DNA of 64,000 nt from Bin16 sp965206315 (GCA_965206315.1 OZ242210.1:496001-560000); one strand, 5' to 3'. Shown: positions 7,938 to 15,819, counted from the stretch's first letter. Numbers and translations: made by a program. The notes: generated by a model from the letters alone, not told the origin.

Positions 7938-9419
7938 CTAGTTTCTGCCGCCGCCGAACAGGTTGCTGAAGAAGCGCGCGATGCGCTGCAGGAACCCCGG
8001 CATCGAGCTGTTGGACTCGCTGGAGTCCAGCGCCCCCTGGAGGATCTGGTCGAGCGACTGCGATACGACGCTCTCGCCGCCGGTGAGGCCGGTCGCCACC
8101 ACCGTGACGCGTACCTCGTCCTCCATGTTCTGGTCCGTGATCATGCCGAAGATGATGTTCGCGTGCGGGTCCACGAGGCCCTTGATGATGTCGGACGCCT
8201 CGTACACCTCTTGCAGTGTCACGTCCGGGCCGTACGTGATGTTCAGCAGCACACGGGTTGCGCCTTCCACGGGAACGTGGAGCAGCGGGCTCGCCATCGC
8301 CGCTCGGGCGGCCTCGTACGCCCTGTCCCGGCCTCGTCCGTGACCTATCGCCATCCACGCGGAGCCGGCGCCGGCCATCACTGCTCGGATGTCCGCGAAG
8401 TCCAGGTTGATGTCGCCCGCCACCATCACCAGTTCGGAGATGGACTGCACGCCCTGCCGGAGGACGTCGTCGGCGATGCGGAAGGCGTTCTCGGCGGTCA
8501 TGCGCTCGTCGGACACCGCGTAGAGCCGGTCGTTCGGGATCAGGATCAACGTGTCGACGTGCTCGCGCAGGCGTGCGATGCCTTCGTCCGCCTGCATGGA
8601 GCGCTGCTGCCCCTCGAAACCGAACGGCTTGGTGACGACGGCTATAGTGAGCGCGCCGACCTCCTTGGCGATCTCCGCGATCACCGGCGCGGCGCCCGTT
8701 CCCGTGCCTCCGCCCATGCCTGCGGCCACGAACACGAGGTCGGTGCCGCTGAGCAGGTCGTACAGGTCCTCGCGGGACTCCTCAGCCGCTTCGCGCCCCA
8801 GCTCGGGATTGCCGCCCACGCCGAGTCCCCGGGTGAGCCGGTCGCCGATGCGCACCTTCCTCGGAACGTCCAGCCGGATCAGGTGCTGAGCGTCCGTGTT
8901 GACTGCGATGTATTCGACGCCCGGAACGCGCTGCTGGTACATCCGCCGCACCGCGTTGGAGCCGCCGCCGCCCACGCCGACCACCTTGATGCTCGCCACG
9001 CCGAGCGTCTGGCCGAGGCCCAGCGCCACCTTGCCGGATGGGTCGTCGTCTGCCTCGGCCCACAGCTCGTCCGGGTCCAGCTCCGCCTCGGCTTCATCCG
9101 CGTATGCGCGCCGGACGAGCACTTCCCGGCCTTCCAGCAGGCGCATCAGGCGGACCCACATAGGGGACGGCACCTCCGACGGCTTGAGGAGGCCCACCTC
9201 CAGCATGAGGATGTCCTCGTAGGGAAGCTCCAGTTCATCGGAAAGCTCACGGATGCTGTAACCCTGGCGATAGCGCATCAGCCGGAGATACGAACCGAAC
9301 TGCCGCATCTCTGTCGTTATCCGCCCCGAGAGGGTGAGCCAGCGCTCGCCGGCTCCCATGGCGAAACGCACCCAAGGCCCCTTCCCTGAGCGGAAGGTAG
9401 TGGTAGGACGTTGTGTCAC
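7938..9419 (-). CDS. ftsZ: FtsZ with N-terminal helix-turn-helix extension
   Basis: Tubulin-like GTPase that forms the division ring. The core (about 142-445) is complete: GVGGGGSNAV at 148-157, AVNTDAQ at 172-178, the GTP-binding GGGTGTG at 236-242, and the synergy loop NLDFAD at 338-343. Unusually it carries about 140 extra N-terminal residues. Residues 43-97 read like an XRE-type HTH (LRLMRYRQGYSIRELSDELE), followed by an acidic linker (107-127). The C-terminus has MPGFLQRI at 473-480, like the FtsZ tail peptide, running into ARFFSNLF, a possible membrane-binding amphipathic helix. GTG 9419 overlaps the upstream gene's stop; ATG 9360 is an alternative start that keeps the HTH. Whether it is the main FtsZ or a paralogue cannot be told here. 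Confidence 0.93.
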   Translation of the reverse strand: MTQRPTTTFRSGKGPWVRFAMGAGERWLTLSGRITTEMRQFGSYLRLMRYRQGYSIRELSDELELPYEDILMLEVGLLKPSEVPSPMWVRLMRLLEGREVLVRRAYADEAEAELDPDELWAEADDDPSGKVALGLGQTLGVASIKVVGVGGGGSNAVRRMYQQRVPGVEYIAVNTDAQHLIRLDVPRKVRIGDRLTRGLGVGGNPELGREAAEESREDLYDLLSGTDLVFVAAGMGGGTGTGAAPVIAEIAKEVGALTIAVVTKPFGFEGQQRSMQADEGIARLREHVDTLILIPNDRLYAVSDERMTAENAFRIADDVLRQGVQSISELVMVAGDINLDFADIRAVMAGAGSAWMAIGHGRGRDRAYEAARAAMASPLLHVPVEGATRVLLNITYGPDVTLQEVYEASDIIKGLVDPHANIIFGMITDQNMEDEVRVTVVATGLTGGESVVSQSLDQILQGALDSSESNSSMPGFLQRIARFFSNLFGGGRN

Positions 9420-10099
9420 GAAGGCCGCTCCTCGGCGAACTGTGCCAGTATCCCGGCCGTCTCCCGCTGGCTCAGTCCGGCCTGTTCGCAGTACATGCGG
9501 AAACGCTCCTTGGCGCGGTTCAGGCGTATCGTGATCGCTCGGTCGCTCGGCGCATCCAGCATCACCGCCATCTCATCGGGTGTCCGGTTCAACTGGTAGC
9601 GCAGGCGCAGGGCGAAAGCGTCCCGAGGAAACTCTCCCTCGAAGCGCTGCCACAGCTCCGCGTTCTCCTCGAACACCGACGACGCGCCTTCTCCGCTCTC
9701 CGCCGCCTCCTGCCTGGAACGCGCGGTTGCCTCCTCGGTCTCCCGTGCCTTGGCTTCCTTGTCCGCAGCGCTCCAGAGCTCCTTGAAGCGGACCTCCACC
9801 GCGTTCACGTACCACTCCCGGATGTTCCGGGGACTGCCCATCGTGGACACCCGGGAGAGCATCTGCAACAGTGCGTCTGCCGCAGCGTCCGTGCGGTACT
9901 CGACGGGGATCTCGTCGATGCCCCAGACGTCGGGTTCGCGGTAGATGCGCTCAGCGAGTTCGGCCGTGAGGTTCCGCACCTCCCGGATCCCGCTCTCGCG
10001 GCGAATACGGTCCTGGGGTCCGTCTCCCTGCTCGTGGAGGATCACCTGGAGACGCCTGATGATCTCCTCGTCGGACTGGTAGTAGTGGCCTGTGCTCAT
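9416..10099 (-). CDS. ECF-sigma-like protein coupled to HTH-ftsZ
   Basis: A 227-residue protein. The C-terminal part (about 157-205) reads like sigma-70 region 4: FPRDAFALRLRYQLN, then TPDEMAVMLDAP and ITIRLNRAKERFRMY, which fits the region-4 helix-turn-helix. A middle stretch (SPRNIREWYVNAVEVRFKEL) resembles the region 2.3/2.4 segment of ECF sigma factors. Residues about 125-150 are a charged Glu/Ala linker. The N-terminal part is poorly conserved against anything I recognise, so it may be a degenerate sigma factor or a DNA-binding regulator. Its stop overlaps the GTG of the downstream HTH-ftsZ by 4 bases, so the two are translated together. ATG 10099 follows AGACAGGAA. Confidence 0.65.
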   Translation of the reverse strand: MSTGHYYQSDEEIIRRLQVILHEQGDGPQDRIRRESGIREVRNLTAELAERIYREPDVWGIDEIPVEYRTDAAADALLQMLSRVSTMGSPRNIREWYVNAVEVRFKELWSAADKEAKARETEEATARSRQEAAESGEGASSVFEENAELWQRFEGEFPRDAFALRLRYQLNRTPDEMAVMLDAPSDRAITIRLNRAKERFRMYCEQAGLSQRETAGILAQFAEERPS

Positions 10100-10236
10100 G
10101 CGGTTCCTGTCTCTGTGCGCAGAGTCCGCATTACATCATACCCCATCAGGCAATCCTCGGACTCCCGCCGACGCCTGCACGAATCGACAACCTTACGGTG
10201 GCGGAGCGCTCCCATCCTTCACGGCGCCGTGCGGTT

Positions 10237-10265
10237 TTGCCCGCACGCGCAGGCGATGGTAGGAT
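10237..10265 (+). promoter_or_regulatory. Possible promoter of the acyl-CoA carboxylase gene
   Basis: TTGCCC at 10237-10242 and TAGGAT at 10260-10265 are separated by 17 bases, about 35 bases upstream of the start codon. The match is moderate and rests on sequence only. Confidence 0.35.
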
Positions 10266-10301
10266 GCCTCGAGCGCGGCGCGGGCCGCGCGCAGGGATGT
10301 G

Positions 10302-11864
10302 ATGACCGCTGAGAAGACCACCAACAAGGCGCTGGAAGAGCTCAGGCGCCGCAAAGAGAAGATCGATTCGTCGGAGGGGGACGCGCGCGCGGAACAGCAG
10401 CACGCACGCGGCAAACTGACCGCCCGCGAGCGCATCGAGCTGCTCGTGGACCCCGGCTCGTTCGAGGAGTTGGGCTCCTTCGTCACCCACCGCTCCAGCG
10501 AGTTCGGCGTCTCGGACAAGAAGTTCCCCGGCGACTCCGTCATCACCGGCTACGGCAGGATCACCGGCCGCACCGCGTACATCTACTCCCAGGACTTCAC
10601 CGTCTTCGGCGGCTCCCTCTCAGAGGTCGCCGCCGAGAAGATATGCAAGGTGATGGACCTCGCCATGCGGAACGGCGCGCCCATCATCGGCATATCGGAC
10701 TCGGGCGGCGCGCGCATCCAGGAGGGCGTCGTCAGCCTCGCGGGCTACGGCGAGATCTTCATGCGCAACACCCTCGCCTCCGGCGTCGTCCCGCAGATAT
10801 CCGCCATCCTCGGCCCGTCCGCGGGCGGAGCGGTCTACTCGCCCGCCATCACCGACTTCACCCTCATGGTGCGGGGCATCTCCCAGATGTTCATCACCGG
10901 GCCGGACGTCATCAAGGCCGTCACCGGCGAAGAGATCACTCACGAGGCCCTCGGCGGCGCGGACGCCCACGCCACTCTCTCCGGCGTCTCCCACTTCACC
11001 CTCGACTCCGAGGAGGAGTGCATGGAGACCATCCGCTTCCTCCTCAGCTTCATCCCCCTCAACAACCTGGACGACCCGCCCATGGGCGATATGGACGACC
11101 CGGCAGACCGCGCCGACGAGGAACTGCGCGACATAGTGCCGCAGGAGTCCGCCCGCTCCTACGACATGCTCGAGGTCATCGGACGCGTCGTCGACCACGG
11201 CGAGTTCCTCAACATCCAGCACGAGTTCGCGCCCAACATGATCATCGGCTTCGGGCGGCTCAACGGACGCAGCGTCGGCATCGTCGCGCAGCAGCCGGCC
11301 TACCTGGCAGGCGTCATCGACATCCACGCCTCCGTCAAGGCGGCGCGCTTCGTCCGCTTCTGCGACGCCTTCAACATCCCCATCATCACGTTCGCGGACG
11401 TGCCGGGCTACATGCCGGGGCAGGACCAGGAGCACCGGGGCATCATCCGCCAGGGAGCGAAACTGCTCTACGCCTACGCTGAGGCCACCGTCCCCAAGAT
11501 TACCGTCGTCACCCGCAAGGCCTACGGCGGCGCGTACGTCGTCATGGGCAGCAAGCACCTCCGCACAGACATCAACCTCGCGTGGCCGTCCGCCGAGATC
11601 GCGGTCATGGGGCCGGACGCGGCAGTCAACATCATCCACCGCCGCCAGCTCGCCGACGCCAAGGACCCCGAGACGACCCGCGCCGAGCTCATCGAGGAGT
11701 ACCGTGACAGCTTCGCCAACCCCTACCAGGCAGCCGAGCGCGGGTTCATCGACGACGTGATCGACCCGGCGCAGACGCGCCCGCGCCTCATCCATTCGCT
11801 CGACGCCCTCCAGAACAAGCGCGACACCCTGCCGCCCAAGAAGCACGGCAACATCCCGCTCTAG
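10302..11864 (+). CDS. pccB: Acyl-CoA (propionyl-CoA type) carboxylase, beta/carboxyltransferase subunit
   Basis: Carboxyltransferase chain that moves CO2 from carboxybiotin to propionyl-CoA or a similar acyl-CoA. The whole protein (520 aa) matches the family: a GKLTARERIELLVDPGSFEE start, the N-domain oxyanion region SDSGGARIQEGV, GPSAGGAVYSPA, and in the C-domain FADVPGYMPGQDQEHRGIIR, KAYGGAYVVMGSK and AWPSAEIAVMGP. It ends with HGNIPL, common in PccB/AccD5-like chains. ATG 10302 follows CAGGGA; GTG 10299 is one codon earlier. No biotin carboxylase/carrier gene is in the window, so the alpha subunit is encoded elsewhere. Substrate range is inferred. Confidence 0.93.
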   Translation: MTAEKTTNKALEELRRRKEKIDSSEGDARAEQQHARGKLTARERIELLVDPGSFEELGSFVTHRSSEFGVSDKKFPGDSVITGYGRITGRTAYIYSQDFTVFGGSLSEVAAEKICKVMDLAMRNGAPIIGISDSGGARIQEGVVSLAGYGEIFMRNTLASGVVPQISAILGPSAGGAVYSPAITDFTLMVRGISQMFITGPDVIKAVTGEEITHEALGGADAHATLSGVSHFTLDSEEECMETIRFLLSFIPLNNLDDPPMGDMDDPADRADEELRDIVPQESARSYDMLEVIGRVVDHGEFLNIQHEFAPNMIIGFGRLNGRSVGIVAQQPAYLAGVIDIHASVKAARFVRFCDAFNIPIITFADVPGYMPGQDQEHRGIIRQGAKLLYAYAEATVPKITVVTRKAYGGAYVVMGSKHLRTDINLAWPSAEIAVMGPDAAVNIIHRRQLADAKDPETTRAELIEEYRDSFANPYQAAERGFIDDVIDPAQTRPRLIHSLDALQNKRDTLPPKKHGNIPL

Positions 11865-11891
11865 TCCACGACGAACCTCTCAAGCGCCCTT

Positions 11892-12071
11892 ATGAAATTT
11901 CTGGTCAGCCACGAGGTCCTCTACAGAACGACCGTCGAAGCCTCCAACGAGAAGGAAGCCGCCGACGCTGCCGAAGACCTCCCCTACGAGGAGTGGGACA
12001 GCAGCACAACCACTCGTGAGGACGTCGTTCCGCTGGAGGAGTCGCCGCTCAACCCCATGGCCGGGGGATGA
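11892..12071 (+). CDS. Small acidic 59-residue protein
   Basis: An ATG frame of 60 codons (MKFLVSHEVLYRTTVEAS... ending PMAGG) directly downstream of the carboxylase gene (27 bases). The pattern of two strands, VEASNEKEAADAAED, then acidic residues resembles small DpnD/PcfM-like proteins that carry an 'eAes.eEA' helix. Codon use matches the neighbours, with GC-rich third positions. No clear ribosome site precedes the ATG, so translation may depend on coupling to the gene upstream. Function unknown. Confidence 0.5.
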   Translation: MKFLVSHEVLYRTTVEASNEKEAADAAEDLPYEEWDSSTTTREDVVPLEESPLNPMAGG

Positions 12072-12134
12072 GAGAGCCGTGAGGGACCGATACAGGTCCG
12101 GGCCTGACGGAATAGGAGACGGACCCGCCACAAC

Positions 12135-13145
12135 ATGAGGGTAAGCGCGACAGCAATAAGTGTGCTGCTGGTTCTCCTGGGTTGCACGGAGGCTGCCAGT
12201 ACACCGACTCCGACTCCAACGGCCACAGCAACATCAACACCAATTCCCACGGCTACCCACACACCAACGCCCATTCCAACGGCTACGCCAACGCCCGTTC
12301 CCACGGCGACGCACACACCGACGCCGACTGCCACAGCGACACCTGCGCCAACGCCAACTCCGACGGCGACGCACACGCCGACGCCCATCCCCACAGCCAC
12401 ACCGACACCGACGCCGAGACCCACTGCTACACCCACGGCCACACCAACTCCGACCGCAACGCCGACCCCGGTCTTCAGGATAGAGGTAACGGGCGACCAG
12501 TATGCTCTGATAGCAAGCGAAGCATATGGCCTGCCATTGCGCATAAACAAACACGCATCAGCCTTCACAGGCCGGTACTGTATACATGAATCTTTCACAA
12601 CAGAGAACTTCTGGAATCCAACCAGGACAGAAGAACTGATACACAAGATAATGGATGAGCACATCTCGCAATGGCTGCACATCCCTGTCAGAGAGAGCTC
12701 GGAATGTGCGATAGGCAACAACAACGACTATATGATCTTCGCTGCTGCAGCTGCTTACAACGATGTGTATAACACCGGCTACACGTGTGATTCACAAAAC
12801 GAAGATGGGTACTCGGAGATCGGTGGGTTTGCCAGGCTCTCGGGGGGAGCAATGGCGATCTGCGATTATCATCGCTTCGAAGAACGCGGAAGGCTGATGA
12901 GGCCTACGGCGGTCTTGCAGGAAGTCATCATCCACGAATTCCTGCATGCGGTATTCGGGGCATTTCATACTGATGGCCAGAGCACCATGAATAGCCGTTA
13001 CACCAATGCAAGGATAACCACGAACGGTTTCATATGGAGTTTGACAAGACTGGTGCCGCAGGAAGTCGAAGTATACAAGATCTATGGTCGCCAGAATTTG
13101 GTTAATGGGCTATCGTTGTTGGATATAATGGACGTCGTGCCATGA
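12135..13145 (+). CDS. Lipoprotein with long Thr-Pro stalk and zinc-protease-like HExxH domain
   Basis: A 336-residue protein. The signal peptide ends at LLVLLGC (lipid-modified Cys17), and residues 23-112 are an almost pure Thr-Pro/Ala/His stalk. The globular part (113-336) contains HEFLHAVFGAFH at 267-278, a zincin-like HExxH with a third His seven residues after the second. That is one residue longer than the usual metzincin HExxHxxGxxH spacing. A Met at 285 could form the Met-turn. This suggests an exported metalloprotease tethered to the membrane, but the spacing makes the class uncertain. The globular part has clearly more A and T than the surrounding genes, a sign of transfer. AATAGGAGAC (12111-12120) precedes ATG 12135. 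It is convergent with the MFS gene. Confidence 0.7.
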   Translation: MRVSATAISVLLVLLGCTEAASTPTPTPTATATSTPIPTATHTPTPIPTATPTPVPTATHTPTPTATATPAPTPTPTATHTPTPIPTATPTPTPRPTATPTATPTPTATPTPVFRIEVTGDQYALIASEAYGLPLRINKHASAFTGRYCIHESFTTENFWNPTRTEELIHKIMDEHISQWLHIPVRESSECAIGNNNDYMIFAAAAAYNDVYNTGYTCDSQNEDGYSEIGGFARLSGGAMAICDYHRFEERGRLMRPTAVLQEVIIHEFLHAVFGAFHTDGQSTMNSRYTNARITTNGFIWSLTRLVPQEVEVYKIYGRQNLVNGLSLLDIMDVVP

Positions 13146-13161
13146 GCCAACATAGCAATGC

Positions 13162-14385
13162 TCACCAGCCGTCGACGCCGTACCGCCTGAAGGTCACGAG
13201 CAGCCAGACCGCGATCGCTACGGTGATGACGGCCGCGAACACCAACGCGCCTTGTACACCGACCACCTGCGCTATGCCTCCCGCGAGGAAGGCGGACAGG
13301 CCCTCGAGCCCGCGGGTCACCTGCGTGAGGCTGCCCACCCGCCCGCGGTATGCCGGGTCGACGGCCAGTTGCATATACCCGTCGCTGACGGCCTTGCTCG
13401 CCGGCGATGTCGCGCCCATGAAGGCGAATGCGCCCACGGCTACCGCAAGGGATGGCGAGAAGGCGAAGACCGCCATTCCCACGCCCATCGCCATCCCGCC
13501 CGCAACCAGCGCCGTCAGTGAGCCGACGCGTCCCCTCAGCGCAAGCAGCAGGACCGGACCGACGAGGCCGCCCGCCGCCCCACCGGCCAGGATCGCGCCA
13601 ACCCCGGTCGCTCCGGCGTTCAGCAGTTCACCGCTGACGACCGGGACCAGGGGATACGCAAACCCGAACAGCGCGAGCGTCGAGGTTGCGAAGAGCATGC
13701 GCAGGATCCCCGGCTGCGCCCGCACGTAGCCCAGACCCTCGCCGATGCTCTGCAGGAACGGCGGCCTCGAAGTGGGGTCTATGGGACGTCGCGGCGTCGA
13801 TACGCGAAAGACGAGGAAGGTCATCGTCGAATAGAGACCGCACTGGACGGTGAACGCGACTTCCGGCCCGTAGGTGCTGATGATTACCCCGACGATCGCG
13901 GGCATGATGAGGTGACCGAGCTCGAACGTCGTTCTGTCGACGGCGAGGGCGTCCACCACGCGCGAGCGGCTCACCGAGTCTGCATAGATCGCCCGGCGGG
14001 CAGTCGGGCCGAACGTGAACCCGACACCCACGAGGAACATGTAGACCAGCATGTGGCCGAGTCCGACGTTTCCGAGGTAGAGGAGACTCGTGAACCCGAA
14101 CGACAGGAGCGTGTACCAGAGGGCGTACAGCCTGAGGATCAAGGGCCGATGGAAACGGTCGTTGACCGCGCCCGCGATCAGGCCCACGAGGAGCATCGTC
14201 AGCGGGCGCATCCCGAGGACCGCGCCGACGGCCAGGGGAGACCCCGTGGTCTCGTAGGCCAGCCACCCCAGCGCCACGCCGTAGACGTTGTTGCCGGCGG
14301 CGTTGAACAGCGTCGCAGTCGCGAGTGGTTTGACGTTAGGCTCGCTGATGACGCCGAATCTTCGGCTCTGCCGGACGAACTTCAT
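13162..14385 (-). CDS. Major facilitator superfamily transporter
   Basis: A 407-residue MFS permease with about 12 hydrophobic segments. It is closest in style to the enterobactin-exporter/MFS_3 group (GLIAGAVNDRFHRPLILRLY as the loop 2-3 signature, then FGPTARRAIYADSV). A second half signature is SPASKAVSDGYMQLAVDPAYRGRVGS. ATG 14385 gives the usual N-terminus MKFVRQSRRFGV. An earlier in-frame ATG at 14418 would add 11 residues encoded by dispersed-repeat sequence, so it is less likely. The gene is alone, convergent with the lipoprotein gene. Substrate cannot be inferred. Confidence 0.85.
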   Translation of the reverse strand: MKFVRQSRRFGVISEPNVKPLATATLFNAAGNNVYGVALGWLAYETTGSPLAVGAVLGMRPLTMLLVGLIAGAVNDRFHRPLILRLYALWYTLLSFGFTSLLYLGNVGLGHMLVYMFLVGVGFTFGPTARRAIYADSVSRSRVVDALAVDRTTFELGHLIMPAIVGVIISTYGPEVAFTVQCGLYSTMTFLVFRVSTPRRPIDPTSRPPFLQSIGEGLGYVRAQPGILRMLFATSTLALFGFAYPLVPVVSGELLNAGATGVGAILAGGAAGGLVGPVLLLALRGRVGSLTALVAGGMAMGVGMAVFAFSPSLAVAVGAFAFMGATSPASKAVSDGYMQLAVDPAYRGRVGSLTQVTRGLEGLSAFLAGGIAQVVGVQGALVFAAVITVAIAVWLLVTFRRYGVDGW

Positions 14386-14395
14386 GCTCGCTTGA

Positions 14396-14650
14396 ATTCT
14401 AGCAGCATTCCGTGTCATTCCGAGCGAAGCGCGGCGGAGTCAGCGCTTTGGCGCGCAGGATCCTCTCGGGGATAGCCCGCTCATGGTGAGCCTGTCGAAC
14501 CACCCTTGTGGGCGCCCTGCTCGATCCCTCCCCTCCTCGATTGGGGGAAGGTAAGTAGGCGATGAGGCCTGCCTGTTCCCCTCTCCCTCGGGGAGAGGGC
14601 TGGGGGTGAGGGCTGTCTGGTCCCTTCCCCCTCGATGGGGGAAGGTTAGG
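14396..14650. repeat. Cluster of dispersed palindromic repeats
   Basis: This non-coding stretch is a string of short repeat-like modules. It holds CATTCCGAGCGAAGCG, GGTGAGCCTGTCGAACCAC, a CCCTCCCCTCCTCGATTGGGGGAAGG-type element in two diverged copies (about 14525-14551 and 14622-14650), and CTCTCCCTCGGGGAGAG between them. The second copy has a perfect 9-bp stem (14623-14631 with 14637-14645). Such modules are typical of intergenic families present many times per genome; the copy number here cannot be counted from one window. Confidence 0.6.
14645..14650. repeat. Target-site duplication, left copy (GTTAGG)
   Basis: GTTAGG directly outside the left inverted repeat is repeated at 15719-15724 directly outside the right one. 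It is a 6-bp target duplication created by the insertion. Confidence 0.85.
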
Positions 14651-14677
14651 TGTATTTCTCAGGGACGTTGTTTACAG
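14651..14677 (+). repeat. Left terminal inverted repeat of the IS481-type element
   Basis: 27 bases, beginning TGTATTTCTCAG and ending GTTGTTTACAG. It pairs with 15692-15718, with mismatches at positions 5, 13 and 14. Confidence 0.88.
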
Positions 14678-14746
14678 GTTGACGGGTGAGGAGCACCTCT
14701 GCTGCTGTTGTGGTGAAGATCGCAACACAGGCAGAGGAGGCTCCTC

Positions 14747-15697
14747 ATGGCACATCCTAACGCGCGTTTGACGCCTCGTGCGCGATGGGACTTGATTCAG
14801 GCGGTACGTGGTGCTGGGTATCCTGTTGCTGAGGCGGCCAGGCGGTTCAATGTATCCCGCGCGACGGCGCATAAGTGGTTGCGGCGTTTCGACGCGGGGG
14901 GCCGCGCGGCATTGGAGGACGATACGAGTCGCCCTGGCAGCTCTCCCGTGCAAACGGCGCCGTCAGTCACTGAGCGCATCGTGGCATTGCGGAAGGAGAC
15001 CGGCCTCGGCCCGCACCGGATCGCTGAGACAATAGGCATCTCACCCTCCACGACCTATGCGGTGCTCCGCCGCACGGGTCTCAACCGGCTTGATCGCCTT
15101 CACCGGGTCACGCGCGAAGTCGTCCGCTATGAGCACGGGCATCCGGGTGATCTGCTGCACCTCGATGTGAAGAAGCTGGGGCGCATTCCACCTGGCGGCG
15201 GCAAGCGTTTCCTGCCAGAGCACGCTGCAACGTACGCAGAAACCAACTCCGCGCCGAAGTCGCGCAAGCGGCTTGGCTTTGATCACGTCCATGTCGCGGT
15301 GGATGACCACTCTCGCTATGCCTATGCCGAGGCGCTGCCGGATGACCGTAGCCACACAACGGTCCACTTCCTGGAGCGGGCCTTGGCCCATTTCATGTCG
15401 CGGGGCGTCCAAGTCACGCGCATCCTCACCGACAACGGCGGCAACTACCGCAGCACCGTCTTCGGCATGGCTGTGGCGGCACACGGCATCAAGCACAAAT
15501 GGACGCGACCCTTCCGCCCGCAAACAAACGGTAAGGCCGAGGCCTTCAACAAGACACTCCAGACCGAGTGGGCCTACGCACGCGTCTACACTTCAAACGA
15601 GGAGCGGCTGGCTGTCCTCCCTCAGTTCCTCCACCGCTACAATAACCACCGCACTCACAGCGGCATCGGCTGGGTCCCACCCGCCTCGCGACTGTAA
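14747..15697 (+). CDS. IS481-family transposase
   Basis: DDE transposase of 316 residues, intact. The N-terminal helix-turn-helix reads GYPVAEAARRFNVSRATAHKWL (about 24-46), with a second HTH near 90-110 (IAETIGISPSTTYAVL). The rve-type catalytic core has LLHLDVKKLG (first Asp), VTRILTDNGGNYRS (second Asp) and TNGKAEAFNKTLQTEW (Glu). The C-terminal YNNHRTHSGIG is typical of IS481/IS3 enzymes. ATG 14747 follows AGGAGG (14735-14740). The TAA stop lies inside the right terminal repeat. No frameshift is present, so it should be active in principle. Confidence 0.96.
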   Translation: MAHPNARLTPRARWDLIQAVRGAGYPVAEAARRFNVSRATAHKWLRRFDAGGRAALEDDTSRPGSSPVQTAPSVTERIVALRKETGLGPHRIAETIGISPSTTYAVLRRTGLNRLDRLHRVTREVVRYEHGHPGDLLHLDVKKLGRIPPGGGKRFLPEHAATYAETNSAPKSRKRLGFDHVHVAVDDHSRYAYAEALPDDRSHTTVHFLERALAHFMSRGVQVTRILTDNGGNYRSTVFGMAVAAHGIKHKWTRPFRPQTNGKAEAFNKTLQTEWAYARVYTSNEERLAVLPQFLHRYNNHRTHSGIGWVPPASRL

Positions 15698-15718
15698 ACA
15701 ACGTGTCTGAGAAGTACA
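15692..15718 (-). repeat. Right terminal inverted repeat of the IS481-type element
   Basis: 27 bases, complementary to the left end at 24 of 27 positions. It contains the transposase stop codon (15695-15697). Confidence 0.88.
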
Positions 15719-15724
15719 GTTAGG
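15719..15724. repeat. Target-site duplication, right copy (GTTAGG)
   Basis: Right copy of the 6-bp GTTAGG duplication flanking the insertion sequence. The repeat-like sequence continues after it as ATGGGGGTGA. Confidence 0.85.
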
Positions 15725-15819
15725 ATGGGGGTGAACCAGGCGATGGCGCGTGGTCAGTAGTGCTGTGACGCCGACGCCCTTGTACCACCCCTGACGCCGG
15801 ACTACCATGAGCCGTCCCT

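Larger units (their letters stand above)
14651..15718 (+). mobile_element. Complete IS481-family insertion sequence, 1068 bp
   Basis: The element runs from a left terminal repeat (14651-14677) to a right one (15692-15718) and holds one transposase gene. The two 27-bp ends match at 24 positions as inverted repeats, and both outer ends begin TGTA when read inward. A GTTAGG duplication flanks it. It interrupts a palindromic repeat: joining the flanks gives GGGGGAAGGTTAGGATGGGG. Intact ends and an intact transposase gene suggest recent insertion. Confidence 0.93.

Noticed and set aside
7794..9389. 531-codon plus-strand frame opposite HTH-ftsZ
   Set aside because: Antisense of a clear FtsZ; no family features and no ribosome site.
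11984..12724. Minus-strand frame rich in Gly-Val-Ala repeats
   Set aside because: It is the complement of the Thr-Pro stalk of the lipoprotein; the repeat pattern comes from the stalk codons.
14386..14418. N-terminal extension of the MFS protein from ATG 14418
   Set aside because: The added 11 codons come from dispersed-repeat sequence; ATG 14385 gives a normal N-terminus.
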